Positions 1-11,924 of a DNA stretch of 64,000 nucleotides are shown one piece after another; position 1 is the first letter of the stretch, and every line of letters begins with the position of its first letter. A program made the translations under genes and the position numbers. Under the pieces are notes generated by a model, which did not search any database, was not told where the DNA came from, and was given only the letters and a program-made list of their open reading frames with translations. The DNA comes from Rachycentron canadum (lineage: Eukaryota > Chordata > Actinopteri > Carangiformes > Rachycentridae): the NCBI GenBank assembly GCA_038496675.1, contig CM076669.1, forward strand, positions 15,818,230-15,882,229, written 5' to 3'.

Positions 1-1716
1 GATGTGTTCACACAAAATATGTGAATATGCCTCACAGTGTGGTAATCATATAAGAGGACTGTGTGTACCTTGTGCATCCTTCAGACTAAGTGTACAGTTT
101 TCTCTCGCTGTTATTATTTTTACTTTTTTTTTTTTTTTTTAAATCTACACAAATTTAGATCAAAGGCTTATTTATAAACTTAATTTTAATGGTTTTATTT
201 TTCTGTTTCAATATGAGCCCTATGAATTTATCATTGATCATCTTTCTGGCATTTGATAATGATGACTGATGTAGGCGTTAAAGGGCGTCTCTACAGGGAT
301 TTATGGCGAATTGTGGGGTTTTCAATGAGACTTGTGCATGTTCGCCTCGTTCCACAATGAGTTGACATTTATAAAACCCAGGCTTTATAAAGTTGACCAA
401 AAATAATGCACGTGCATGTTTTAGTCATGGTTCTACAGATATTCAAGCACCTGGACCCATTAAACAAGGTTCTTTTCTTCATATGGTCCTGTTACATTTG
501 CTCTGTCACTTTGATTCAAGAGAATATTGGGGAGTCATGGGAGTGAAGGGAAATCCAATGTGTGTGTGTTGTTTTTTTTTTTTTTCTCCCCATTTTTTGG
601 ACATGTGTGGCTATTACAGGTAATAACAATGTAAATATTGTCTCTTTTTAAAGGAGCAGCAACTTAGTCAGGACTAGGTCTTCATGGTGTGGAGTGCCCC
701 AAGGATCAGCAACTTTTCTTTTCTTAAAACTTAAATCTTATTTTCTGGGATCTCCAAATACAGCCACAAATGATAAATTGTAATCAAGAAGAAGAGGTGG
801 CCACAAGTAAGAAAGTAAGATCCTTCTTATAAACTAGAATTACCATCACCAACCAGCTGCTTGTTGTGTGGTTTAGCCATTGCAGATGTTGCTGTTCATG
901 CTAACTCCTTAGTTCTTTTATTCAGCTACATCAAAGCTCCAGTGGATTTTTTTACCCAGGAAAATAAAGAAGGACGAAAAAGTGACAAATAAAAGCTCTT
1001 TATCACTGTTGTATTTGATGAATTGGTGAAATAGATGAGCAGGGGAAAAATGTATTCCTACGATGCAGTGAGCAAGCACCACCAACTAAAATGATAAAGA
1101 GTAGTCCTTGTGTGCATACAGAAAGAGAGGCCTGTTGGATAGTTAATGAAGGAGACTCGTTCAGCATGCACGATTGGACCCCTTGCTATATACAGAATCC
1201 CATCAGGCCTTGCTCTCTCTGTCTGTCGGTTGGTCTCATTCTTTCAGCTCCCAAAACGCACACATTGACACACCCTCCACTAGAATGAATGCGCTTACAG
1301 TCTCTGTCCTGCGTAGGGATTTTTAGATCATTACGCAGGTGGTAGACGTGTCAGCATTGGCGTACATGATGACGCCGTTACTCTGAGGCCTCTCACTGCG
1401 TCACTGTGGCTGATTTTCCTCACCTGCTTTGACTTTCAGGATATTCAGTGATATTCAGAAAGATGTTTTAAAAAATGTTTTATGTAACAAACTCGCCATC
1501 AGTGAATTAGCAGTGAGCTAAAAACTCTGTATAATCGTTGGACCTGCCTCCTCGAGGTTTCGACTCAGGAGCGAATGACAAACACGTAATCAGGTTTGAA
1601 AGCAAACAACAATTTACAAATTTGAGAAAAAAAAATGGATCCAGTAATTTTTGGATCCAGTAACAACGGCAATATGCTGTTCCCTTTGTCTTTTTGTTCA
1701 GTCTTCTGCAGTTCAA

Positions 1717-1755
<39 letters not shown>

Positions 1756-2030
1756 AGATATATGTTGCTAACCTGGTCATGTATTACGTTGAGCTGGAGC
1801 GAGGGTGTCACTTCAGACGTGGTGTCAGGGAAAGCTGGGATGGGAGAAGGCTGGACACCCTCCCTTGGTCTAGGTCCTGACTCGTTAAACTAGATCATCT
1901 CTAGATTCACTGATCAATCACTTAACAGGCACATTGGCATCGCAACAAAAAAATAGAAGAGCGACAAGTTTTCGGAGTTTTTAAGTAATCACCGGGCCAG
2001 AATTCTTATTTTTCAGTCGGGCTTTTCTAC
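1..2030. other. Unique AT-rich non-coding DNA
   Basis: No recognisable gene. It holds a poly(T) run at about 122-140, a T run near 570-586 and a short direct duplication of GGATCCAGTAA (about 1636-1646 and 1653-1663). Open frames here are short and carry no family motifs. Most likely intronic or intergenic. Confidence 0.6.
1719..1753. repeat. (GT)n microsatellite
   Basis: About 17 uninterrupted GT units followed by GAGAGATATA. It creates spurious Cys-Val and Thr-His open frames on the two strands. Confidence 0.97.
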
Positions 2031-2053
2031 TAGGGACATAACCAGCTGTCATA

Positions 2054-2242
2054 TCATTCAGTAGCCTGGCGATGTTTAGAACAGTCTGTAACAAACCTGC
2101 AAACCTGTGAACCCAAAGAATGACTTGAGTTGTTTGTAGGCTTGACCCACATCGTGAGTGCAGCGACCTTGTCAGGATCTGTTTTCACTCCCTCCTCTGA
2201 AACTACATGCCCTAAAAACAGACTTCTGGAAAAAAATGACAT
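2054..2242 (-). pseudogene. Gypsy pol connection region after the reverse transcriptase, frameshifted
   Basis: A 62-residue frame continues the element just past the reverse transcriptase. FLGHVVSEEGVKTDPDKVAA is the block that in Ty3/gypsy elements joins the thumb to RNase H. It is followed by a degraded version of the usual P.P....LRSFLG...YYRRFV stretch, seen here only as LGSQVCRFV. The frame differs from that of the upstream reverse transcriptase and overlaps it at 2212-2242, so at least one indel separates them. No RNase H catalytic residues are recognisable before the stop. Confidence 0.8.
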
Positions 2243-2616
2243 TTCTTAGGTAATAAATTAAGTCCAAACTCCTTCAACTTGGTCACAACCCACAGAACTA
2301 TGTGGTCATCCAAAAAGACTAGGACTTCTTTGAGATTTAAGTCGCCCATGCTTTTCTCCATATCCCTCGGAAAGGTACTTGAGGCATTGGTCCCTCCCTG
2401 GGGCATCCTATTGAATTCCCAGAACCCAATTGGTGTGACAAAAGCAGTTTTGTGTTTATCCTCCTCTTCGACTTCCACATGGTAGTAGCCAGGCTCTAAA
2501 TCCATAACAGAAAAGCACCATGACCCTGTTAGAGCTGTGAATGCCTCCTCAGTATTAGGCAGGGAATAAGCATCTCTGATCGTTTGGTTGTTTTGTCTCC
2601 TGTAATCCACACACAT
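2212..2616 (-). pseudogene. Gypsy reverse transcriptase fragment, broken
   Basis: A 134-residue frame shows the ordered blocks of an LTR-retrotransposon reverse transcriptase. VDYRRQN lies at 3-9, the motif A block FSVMDLEPGYYHV (D39 is the first catalytic aspartate) at 35-47, KTAF..P.G..EFNRMP at 56-72, and the motif C pair as FLDD (101-104). The enzyme copies element RNA into DNA. Signs of decay: about 15 residues normally between the FLDD strand and the LKEFG helix are missing, HI replaces the usual II/IV after LDD, the fingers region upstream of residue 1 is absent in frame, and the frame runs out at CHFF, where the reading continues in another frame. It cannot encode a working enzyme. 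It is a transposable element relic, not a host gene. Confidence 0.85.
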
Positions 2617-2750
2617 TCCACATAAAGGAACTTGGAGGATAAACTAACAGTGGAAGAGAGATCTCTGCCAAAGATCGACGGGCTGGCACAACAATGTCAT
2701 GTTTGGTTTTATTTTCAGGAGGATAGAAACCGTGAATGAAGTCTGTTGTG

Positions 2751-2786
2751 GGCTTGATATTATATTTTTGCTATAAATATCAAGCC
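2751..2786. repeat. Perfect 11-bp hairpin
   Basis: GGCTTGATATT (2751-2761) is matched exactly by its reverse complement at 2776-2786, with a 14-base AT-rich loop. It lies between the gypsy fragment and the fold-back element. Function unknown; it could be a short MITE end pair or chance. Confidence 0.6.
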
Positions 2787-2991
2787 GGCTAGATTGTTGA
2801 GGTTTTTTTTTGGAATCCCCAGTGGTGTCCGGACATCAGCCCTTCTTAAAACTACAACAACTGTTGAGAACTCAGAAGAACACAGAATAAGCTCGCCATG
2901 ATATATACTGGGAACCCAAGGCATGCACGGCTCAGCTCACTGCAGATGATTTCAGTGATCGACTCCAAATCTGCAATAAGCTGCAGACTTA

Positions 2992-3799
2992 CAGTACTGT
3001 GCAAAAGTCTCAGGTCACCCTTAGATTTGTTCTTTTATCAATACTTTAATGACCATATATAATTATTTCTCAGTCTCTTTATTAGAATAGAACCAGAAAA
3101 TACAGGAAATGTGTAGCAGGATTAAAAAACAGAACAATAAGAAAAATCACCTTCTATAGGCTAAAGAGTCAAGTATTCAGTGTGACCTCCTCTGACACTG
3201 GAACAACAGCAGGATTCGGCTCTTAAACCTAAATGAATGGAGCCATAACTAATGTCATTGTTAACACCTGTATTTGTATTTGACTATTTCATGTCAACAT
3301 GATGCTGTGAAAAAGGTCCATTACAGCAGGTTTGAGCAGGACATGATGGAGCTTTACAGACACATGTTGATGAGGTTAACTCAGTGGAAGCTGCTAATAT
3401 GTAGAAGAGCAACTTTCAATCACATCATTCTTATACATTTACAAACCTGCTGTAATGGACCTTTTTCACAGCATCATGTTGACATGAAATAGTCAAATAC
3501 AAATACAGGTGTTAATACTGACATTAGTTATGGCTCCATTCATTTAGGTTTAAGAGCCGGTTCCTGCTGTTGTTCCAGTGTCAGAGGAGGTCACACTGAA
3601 TACTTGACACTGTTGTTTTTTTTTGTTTTGTTTTTGTTTTTTTTCTACATACGTGATACTACATACATAATCCTGCTACACATTTCCTGTATTTCCTGGT
3701 TCTATTCTAATAAAGAGAGTGAGAAATAATTATATACGGTCATTATAGCATTGATAAAAGAACAAATCTGACCTGACCTGAGACTTTTGTACAGTACTG
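2992..3799. mobile_element. Fold-back (long inverted repeat) element with Tc1/mariner-like ends
   Basis: Seen: a left arm (2992-3333) is repeated in inverted orientation as a right arm (3443-3799) around a 109-base unpaired centre. Both outer ends start CAGTACTG, followed by (T/G)CAAAAGTCTCAGGTCA-like sequence. The left end is preceded by TA (2990-2991) and the right end is followed by CA, consistent with one mutated TA target duplication. Known: Tc1/mariner elements insert at TA and begin CAGT. There is no transposase frame, so it is non-autonomous. The arms differ by a T-rich insertion in the right arm (about 3612-3668) and point changes. It sits between the gypsy fragment and a decayed coding frame. 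A related copy lies at 14027. Confidence 0.85.
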
Positions 3800-3802
3800 C
3801 AC

Positions 3803-4559
3803 ATCTGAAGACACCGAGTTGTTAAAGAAGTTGTCGTCTTCATCATCTGACTCTTCTTAATTGGTACCTGCGTTGTACCCACCATGCAGCAATAGTGGAC
3901 ATCACCTCTGGCCTGAGACCTAGCTTCTGGACTGATGGCTTCGAGGGTTCAGACATTATCAGCTTGGCCCAGAGTTTCCCGATCCCCCCTCAACCTCCTG
4001 TTCCGATAGATGTCATTGAACTCCTGCCTGAGTATCTCGAAGTAACTGCTCACGAACGGTATGAGACTCAGGAAGCATCCAGCCTCAAAGTAGCCTGCTT
4101 GGGGCATATCCATAAATCTGACAAATAGTGCGAAGACTTGGAGAACCTTGGCTTGTTCAAAGGCAACCAGATAGGCTCCAAAAATGCAGAGAACAAGAGC
4201 AACTCCTGCATACTCCTGCCTACCCAATCCCACTACCATCAAGACCTAGGGTGCTCCTCTAGTGTTGACCAGTCAAAGATACAACAACTTGAGCACGTAG
4301 TGGACCATATAGCTCTGCTGTACAAGTCCGATAACGGCGTCTGTGAAGAGGTCAGTAGTTTGATACAGCCCGTGGATGATGCCACCACGCTGACGGTTGT
4401 TATGGCCAAGACAAACACATAGGCACATACCGATGTTCTTAACCTACCAGCATCAGGTACAGTGTTGATTAGCTCAGCTCGTTTTGAATTTTTAGAACTT
4501 AAAATCGTTGTTTCTGACATCCACACAGTTTTTTTTTCTTCTTCTAAATTATATGACAC
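3803..4559 (-). pseudogene. Decayed frame for an unidentified hydrophobic protein
   Basis: I do not recognise the family. Seen on the minus strand: a 97-codon frame (4242-3949) has three hydrophobic stretches at residues 11-28, 33-46 and 54-68, then a basic segment (RNRRLRGDR), as in a multi-pass membrane protein. The same frame can be followed upstream to about 4430 only across two stop codons (near 4275 and 4250). Its stop overlaps an ATG (3956) that opens a second frame rich in charged residues. A third frame (about 3856-3803) then carries an acidic run EESDDEDD right up to the fold-back element. Serial frames of coding-like composition broken by stops and shifts suggest a decayed gene, either a processed host copy or a relic of a foreign or viral sequence. 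A 106-codon alternative frame (4559-4239) overlaps it. Chance openness cannot be excluded. Confidence 0.35.
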
Positions 4560-6900
4560 CTAATGGATGGTGGGTAGTCACTAACTGTGGGGATCTGTTC
4601 ATCTTTGGAGAAGCAGCTTCAGGAAGATTTCTTTTTAAAACCGGTCAGCATGATGTGCATTTGATTCTGAATGAAGCATTTTGAAGCATGAAAAATGGTG
4701 CATGTATGAATTTCCATGACGCCAGCACTCCTCTTTGTCTTATTAAAGGTTTCTACAGGTGTTAATTCAACAGAGCATCTGACATGACTGGTGCATTTAT
4801 TAACCCACTCCCACCCACCGTCTTCCCACAGCGGCTTGGCTTCTGCTAGTGCACATCTGAACAAAGTAACAGACACTGTTAGTCATCAGATCATGTTAAA
4901 TGTTAAAATGTCATGTGTATGTGCTGGAAACACGTGAGAGGAGGACAGTCTCCTCAGTAAGGAAGACGCGGCGGGTGGTTTCCACAAAATGCACGTGGAC
5001 GAGCTTTATTGCTCAATTCAAAACGATAATTGATGCCACCTTGAATGACGCGAGGAGCACCGCAGAAACTGGAACGGATCAAAGAGGAGGTAGATCTCTA
5101 AAAGAAACTGGATTGTACTATGGATAGTTGCACTTCACAGTCAGATGTGCACTTAGGAATGGGTTAGATAAGAGTTCTGTGTCATGCATTTATGGATGTG
5201 ATGGCATGCTGAAGGTGTGCTCCTCCCGTCTACCGTGCACTGCCCGTCCACCACCAGGAAGGTCCCTGCTGTGGTCCCTGGGCTCCGGGAGCTGTAACAC
5301 ATGTGCCGTTTGTTTGGGCTGAAAGCTGAATAATTAATGCTTATCCATTCACTCTAAAAGATTGAGCTCTTCCCAAGGACAATGGATTTACTGAAAGTTC
5401 TTTCTCTGGCACCGTTTGCACAACCCTGAGGCTCATGCATTAAAAGGTAATTAATAAATCAGACTTTCAGGCTGGTTTGTGTTTCTTGACTCAATTGGCT
5501 CTGGCTGAGTTGCTGTCTCTGTGTGAATTTAACCAGTCCAAATTGGGGTTTAACTAACTCAACCCTCATATTTCTGTTATTTCCCTTCATTCTCTTAAAT
5601 GGCTTCAAATTTTAGATAGAATTTAGATTTTCCATCTTGCTCAATGTATTTCATGATTCACGTCCATTTTACTGCTGCAGCACTTTATTAAATAAGAAAA
5701 TGTTGTGTTGCTTGATTTTTATCCACATTCCCTTGTAATTGTAATAAAGACAGTGTTTGACAAGACAGCAACTCCTGCTATCAGGAAAACTAGATTGAAT
5801 TTACCTTCCTTGGTTACATTTTACTTGGGTAGACTTTTGGAACTCAGTACTTTTTGGAACTAACAGAAATGCCAGGTACTGAGAATTTATATCAAATAAT
5901 CAATCTTTTGTATGTAGTCTTTGAAAAGATGAATTAAACAAAAAACTTAAAGGATTTTATACATTTTTGTGTTCAAACATCATTTGACATTTAAGCATTA
6001 AACCTGCATTAACTGCTTTTTTGACCACTCAGTGGCTGCACAAGTAAACCTCACTGTTATCGACTGATGAAGTCGATATCAGTAACCTGTTAGTGAACAG
6101 ATGTTGCTCTACACATCCAGCAGGCACAGAGCAACATTGCCTCTGTTTGAAGTCAGTTACCATAATATACATTTCGGCAATAAATGTTACATTCAAATCA
6201 ATATATGTACATATTCCATTTGTGTATGAGATTTATTGTTGGATAAGAAACCTGGGTGTGGCATACAGTATAGATGTTCTCAACAGAAGTACAGAGTGTA
6301 TCTCCACATTCAGCTAAGACCTTCTTCACACTGGAATATAAAAAGAAGTATTTTCTTTGTTCGTGAAAAGTAAATGTTGTGGAGAAGTTTTGACCTGACA
6401 GTGATAGACACTCTCTTAAATAAAAAAATATATATATTCCTGTCTAAGTCTTTTGTCTAGGGTTTGATAACCCGTCACTTAGCAACTGAAGGCTGTTGCA
6501 GTGTAATAAGCTGTGCAGCCTTCACCTCTTTTCCTTTAAGTCAGAGTAAGTAAGAAACTCTTTTCCACTGCTTAGATTAACTTGCATTTGGTAGGAATGT
6601 ACCCAGAGAGCCTTCCAGACTTGACAGGCAAAGATCAAGTCACATTCTTACAGAGGTGTTCATTCTCTATCTTACTGTCACATTTATAGCATAGTAGGCT
6701 CTTGGGTGACAGCAGACAGCTCAGCTGCCCTCACAGCTTTGATTTGAAAACCTGATCCCAAATAAACACGGTGGGAAACTTCACTCCTAGACATAGATGA
6801 GGATCAGACTGCAAACTGAAAATGTCACACCAGCAAACGGATGACAGGGCTGTGATGTGTACAGAAGGAGTTGTCATCTTGTAATAATGGTGACTACATG
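4560..6900. other. Unique non-coding DNA
   Basis: No gene, RNA or repeat recognised. Two segments (about 4930-5110 and 5190-5320) are somewhat GC-richer but hold only short frames without motifs. 5400-6480 is AT-rich. Confidence 0.55.
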
Positions 6901-6914
6901 CAGGCTGACCCTCT

Positions 6915-7136
6915 TTGACAGCTGTGGTCGCGATTGAAGCTGTAAAACGTGTTCGTTTTTCTGTCCCTGCACAGCCAGTTATGGCAATGAACTGGATGCC
7001 GCAGTTTTCTTGGTATCTTTGTGTGACGCTAATTGCGTGCCTGGTCACCCCGCTGGGTCAACCCCTGGCTTTCAGCCCTGCCGCGGATCATTTACACTGG
7101 TTCAAAGACCAAGATTTTAAAGCGGATCCACTGTAA
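6915..7136 (+). other. Small open frame with a signal-peptide-like N terminus after a splice-acceptor-like site
   Basis: Not a recognised gene. Seen: a 73-codon frame. From its internal ATG at 6981 it reads MAMNW, then a hydrophobic core (WYLCVTLIACLV) and a plausible signal-peptidase site after GQPLA, followed by a polar tail ending at a TAA. Six bases before that ATG is a good acceptor (T/C-rich tract ending CCTGCACAG, AG at 6973-6974). A weak donor-like GTAAAA follows at 7133. The stretch is GC-richer than its surroundings. It could be an exon of an unrecognised secreted peptide or chance. The overlapping minus-strand frame (7048-6731) looks random. Confidence 0.15.
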
Positions 7137-7413
7137 AAATGCGGCCGCATCTGAGCGAGCTGGGCTCAATTAGACGACGTGTTGAGCCAAATCAACACAC
7201 ACCAAGAAACAGCGGTGGATGGCAAGATGTGGACAGCTGGTGGGACTAATAGTGCAAAAAGGACTAGATGCAGTTCAACACAACTCTTCTACAGTGTTAC
7301 TGAACAAGAGTTCAACCAGTGCATCACACAGGAGCATCATGGTTGCAGACGTATTTAGCATTGCCCTACACAAACAAACAAGACAAATGTTTTTATATAT
7401 ATATATATATGTA

Positions 7414-7480
7414 TGTCCCATATAGTCTAAAGGTAGTCCTCCATGTGGTCTTTGATCTTGAAAGCAATATATGGGGCCCT
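7414..7480 (+). mobile_element. Family A element, internally deleted solo copy
   Basis: Only the ends remain. The left end (TGTCCCATATAGTCTAAAGG) is joined to the CTCCATGTGGTCTTTGAT block and then to the inverted right end ATATATGGGGCCCT. A TTAA lies two bases beyond the right end. It directly follows a (TA)n tract. Compare the intact copies at 33113 and 38322. Confidence 0.55.
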
Positions 7481-7489
7481 TTTTAAAAG

Positions 7490-10400
7490 GGAAGTCAATG
7501 AGTACTGGTCATATTGAAAAACTAGAGGATTAATAGCAAGTTAAACACATGGGGTCTTCCTAATCTAAGGTTCACTAACCATGTGTTTTGATAAATGCTC
7601 TGCTTTGATTTTGTTGTTTGCCTTTCACATCACATGGTTGCATCAAGCTGCTTTCAGACCGTGAGCACTTACCTCTGCAACATCCATCGCTTCCAGTGCA
7701 GCCATGGTGGTTGCTAAGGTACCACAGTTATTTTCCACTGCCATCAGTGGTTTGAACTTTTACAGTTTGTCATCGGGGCTTGTTTTGTGACCATGGCAAC
7801 TATAAAAAAAAAAAAAAAAAAAAAACCACACCAAGGAAAAGTTTGCAGAATCCCATTTTAGTGTTACCTGAGTATCTTATGCAGACAGATTAGATAGGCC
7901 TACATCGATTATCAGCATTTTAGAAAAAGGACAGTCCTGGATGTGGTCTTCAGTGATGTGGTTTGGGGTACAGTCATAAACCATGTCTGATGGCTGGTTA
8001 AATATGCCACATGTCCCTAACAAATGCACGATGTTGCTTCCTGTTTGAATAATATATGCCCAGTTGTTTTAAGAAATTATTGAACCTGTTTAAATTTGGT
8101 AATTTGTCTACAAACACATGCATTATACTGTGTGATGAGATTACAGTAGGACAGCAACATGCAGCGTATGTCACAGGTCTTGAGTAGACCCAGGTGTAGC
8201 TAGAACACTGAGGTGATGCAGTGGTAGTGGCTTGTTGTCTGAAAACATCTCATGTCTGCACCCAGACGCAGGCTTTGGAAATTAACTGAAAAAGTATTAT
8301 AACCTCTCAACGGCTTAAATTTGCTCCTGTGGGTTTATACTTGGTATATACCCAATATGTATGTTCTTGAACTGTCTCCTTCAAAGTTACTAGGTTTTCA
8401 GTTAGCTGGACGGGGCAGAGACATTTAACGTTCACTTAAAGCAAAGCAAACGCTCAGGATACATCCACACACAGTAGTTTTGGTTTGAAAACTCCTTTAC
8501 GCCCGCTGTCCACCGCCTCGCCTCCTGATCGGGTCCCATGAATCCCAACTCTTACACAGTGGTAAATGCAACCAAAGGTGACACAACCAATTTGTGTATT
8601 CACTTAGGTGGGGGCAAACACACTGCTGAATATGAAGAGTGTGTGGCTCATTCATTCGTGGTTATCAAAGAAAAAGTTTGTTCTTGATTTGAAGTCACTG
8701 AGATGAGATCGAAGCAGAAAATGTGTCATTTGGCAGCAGTGATTTCAGACAAATCAACAATTAAATGTCTTGCCCCTGAAGAGTTGAAATGTAAGGATGA
8801 CTTTTGTATTGTACCAGTAGCAGTATGGGCAGAACCAACGCTATAATAACGCATGATATTCTTTGTATTTACTTGTTCTCACTCAGTTGTGTTTTCATCC
8901 TTGTACCATCCACAGAACGTGGAAGACGGCGTGGCTCAGAGAAAAAACACGAAACATTCAAAGCTCTCAAAGCTCGTGTACTGCAGCCTCTTTCCTATGG
9001 AACTGGAATTGTAAATACTGTTAATGTAACTTCTCTCTGAGCTGTCAGGGGTCTCTGTGGCTGATGATGATGACATATGGTAATGCAGTCTCTGCCAGCC
9101 TGATATCGACTGCAGTCAGTAACAGAAACCTCCCTGGAGGTCGTCTCACTGGAAAAAAAAAAAGTTAACTGTACAAAGAGTCAGTGCACTGCCTCTGCCC
9201 TCTGGCACAAAAACATAGTCAGGCAAGTGGAGCTCTGGATTTCTCTTTTTTTTTTTTTTTTTTTTTTAGCTTTGCAAAATTTCCGCGGAAGAAAACTGCA
9301 GGAGACATAGAGGAGATTTTTTTTTTTTTTTTTTAGCTAATAGTACCAAGAGTGTAAATACTGACTGAGATGTAGAGCTAAGACTTAAATCTGTGTGTGT
9401 CAGTCTCTCTCAGTGTGTCAGGAGGCTTTCAGATGCTGTAAACATCAGTTGCCTGTGCTGATGAACTTTTAACAGACTGTGAACTTCTTCCTCTCACGCC
9501 TGCCTCACACTTTTCCTCGTGGGACTTGCGGCTTGTTTTATTTGAAGCAGAGAACATTGCTGGGTGGATGCTCCGCTGAAGAATCCCCCACTCTCTTCAA
9601 ACCCCCCTCACGCTGTGATGTGCACTCGAGTGTGGTATATACAATCTACTGCATACTGCTGTGCTGTGCTGTGCATCCATTTTGGGAAAACATGGCACCA
9701 AATGGTTAGTGATATTTAATTCAAACAGATGATTGCCTTTGTTGTCCCTTATTAAGGTTAAAACTTGTCTTAGCTGATACACCCTACTACCAAATTTTAA
9801 AGTAATAAGACACTTTAGGGATATAAAATAACTGCTTACATTTCATTGTAAATATTCACTAGTCAGTGAGTCTGTTTCATATAAACAAAGGTGTCGTTGG
9901 TAGTGACAAACCCAAAGAGAACGACCTCCAGCTCCACAGTGTTGCATTATGTTTTCGCAGCCTTCTCCTTTAGTGTTTTGGTTCACTCACAGATCAAAAT
10001 ACTCACCTGCTCAGTATCGAACAGCAGATGCACAAACTTAGAAACGTAGCATTTAGCAGCAAAAAGAGCCAGATGTTTTAACTGAGGAGGTGGTGGAAAC
10101 CAAAACAGAGCTAAAAGGAAAGTGAATATTGTTCTTAGATTGCTCGCAAACCGACATTGGTCTCCTAAATATTAGATTTCTATCCAACATAACTGCAACA
10201 GCAAATATTTTTCACAGAAAATATAAATATGGGCAAAATTTTGTATTAACATAATGAAGAGATGGCCCACCTTCCACCCTGACCACCTCCACGTCTGTTC
10301 ATAAATGCGAGGGTTCATTCAAAACATGCATCGTCTCTGAACAAAATCCAACAAAGCCATTGTGTTTCCTACAAAATAAATTTGGTGTTGCAACTCAGTT

Positions 10401-11915
10401 GGATAGAAACATATTACTGCAGGAAGGACTCCAAAATTCTAATGCTGCCCTGTGACTGCTGCATGTAAATTAGCAACCATTTGCTAATTACTGTTAAATA
10501 GAAACTCTTTGCCCATTATAGGTTTTAAGTGGATAAAATAGCGATGTTGATATTATTGCTTGTTTTGTTGCATGCAACCAGAAAAAAAACGCTGCTTCAC
10601 TACACTTGTTGGTGTAGAGGTAATAAAACCAACCAATCACTGTGTTCATTGTTTCAGCTTTGTGCAGTGAAATTATAGCTATGGTAATCCTAAAGTATCT
10701 CAGTCCAGATGGTGCATTTTGTCAGTATTATTTAAAAAACATTTTAGTTCTTTTTAAAACCAGAACCAGTTTGGTTGAGCTTTTCCAAGTGGTGGATTTG
10801 TTTTTCTGGGCTGAAAGTCTTCGGTACATGAGAGAAAAAGTGAGTTCTTCATGTGGAGATCAGGGCCTGCAGACTGAGGACAGTGTGTGCTGAACATATT
10901 AAATAAAGAATATATCTCAGATTTATTTTTAATAGAAGCGTGACATGGTTCTCTATCCCTACGAGCCTTGGGAAACCAAGCTGTGGCGTGGAGCCGCAGT
11001 GCAACGGTGCCTTTGGTTTCAGCTGGATGAAACATTAAGGAGGACATTTAATAGTTGTACTTCTTATATTTATATTTGAGAAGAAATACCCCTGCCTCAG
11101 AGATCAGTTTAAATGGTCCATATGGTTATTTTAACTGTAAAACTGTCTAAAGATAATTCAAATTCATATTAGAAGACTAGAAATCACATTTCAAAATGGG
11201 GAAAAACTATTAATGTCTTGTTCCCTTGAATTGGCTTTTGGGACTGACTGAAGTAAAAGCGAGCTGACCCCTTCCCCCCGGTGCAGCGCAGGACTCTTTG
11301 TCTGTCTGAGTCTTCTTCTATGGTTCACTGATACCGACCTGGCAGAACCAATCCTATTAGTAATTCTCTGCTGGATTCAGGCTCCTGGGGACCCAGAGGA
11401 GCCCTCCACTCTTGCAGCCTCCTCCTCTTCACTGGGCTCACAGACAGGAGGATATTCACGCCTGGGTGCGTTTGCTCTTCAGTAAGAACCACTAGGGGTT
11501 TGCTGGTACAAAGATAGAGTCCCGTCTCTGAATGAAGAGGTTAAAGGGCCTATGCCTGAGGAGATTTCTCTCCTCACTGTATGTTTGCAACATTTCTCAA
11601 CTGAAGGCAGACTGACATTTAACACATTTACCTCGCGTTCTTATTATCCACAGTGTTGAGCCTCTTCGTGCAACAGTTTGTAACTTTCTGAAACTGAGAA
11701 ACCCATCACTCGAGTCCACTGGAGCTCCTGTTTACTTCTGTCACTTTTTGCTAGAGCACAAGACCATGAACACCCCATTAGACAATGGATCATATCTCCC
11801 TCCCCTCTAGCTGCCTACAAACACACTGTAAACACTTTGTTACACGTCTGAAACCAACTACGCTTGAATTCCTTGTCTAGCAACATGATATTGGCAAAAA
11901 AAATATTAGCAGGGG
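7490..11915. other. Unique non-coding DNA with poly(A)/poly(T) runs
   Basis: Contains a poly(A) run at about 7803-7825 and long poly(T) runs at about 9243-9267 and 9318-9335. No coding frame with family motifs was seen on either strand. A small palindrome (10468-10489) is listed separately. Confidence 0.55.
10468..10489. promoter_or_regulatory. Homeodomain/POU-like palindrome (candidate)
   Basis: AATTAGCAA is followed after CCAT by its exact reverse complement TTGCTAATT, giving two TAAT/ATTA homeodomain cores in mirror orientation. The preceding ATGTAAAT is one base from the octamer ATGCAAAT. It lies in otherwise unique sequence. A function as an enhancer site is inference only. Confidence 0.25.
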
Positions 11916-11924
11916 TTACTAACT

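Larger units (their letters stand above)
2054..2616 (-). mobile_element. Decayed Ty3/gypsy-type retrotransposon fragment (pol)
   Basis: Two overlapping minus-strand frames carry successive parts of a gypsy-type pol region, in the order expected for one element broken by a frameshift. No long terminal repeats, primer-binding site, integrase or gag was recognised nearby, so this is a short internal remnant. About 375 bases upstream (on the minus strand) of the reverse transcriptase it meets the fold-back element at 2992, and identifiable homology stops before that. The full original limits cannot be set by eye. Confidence 0.85.
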
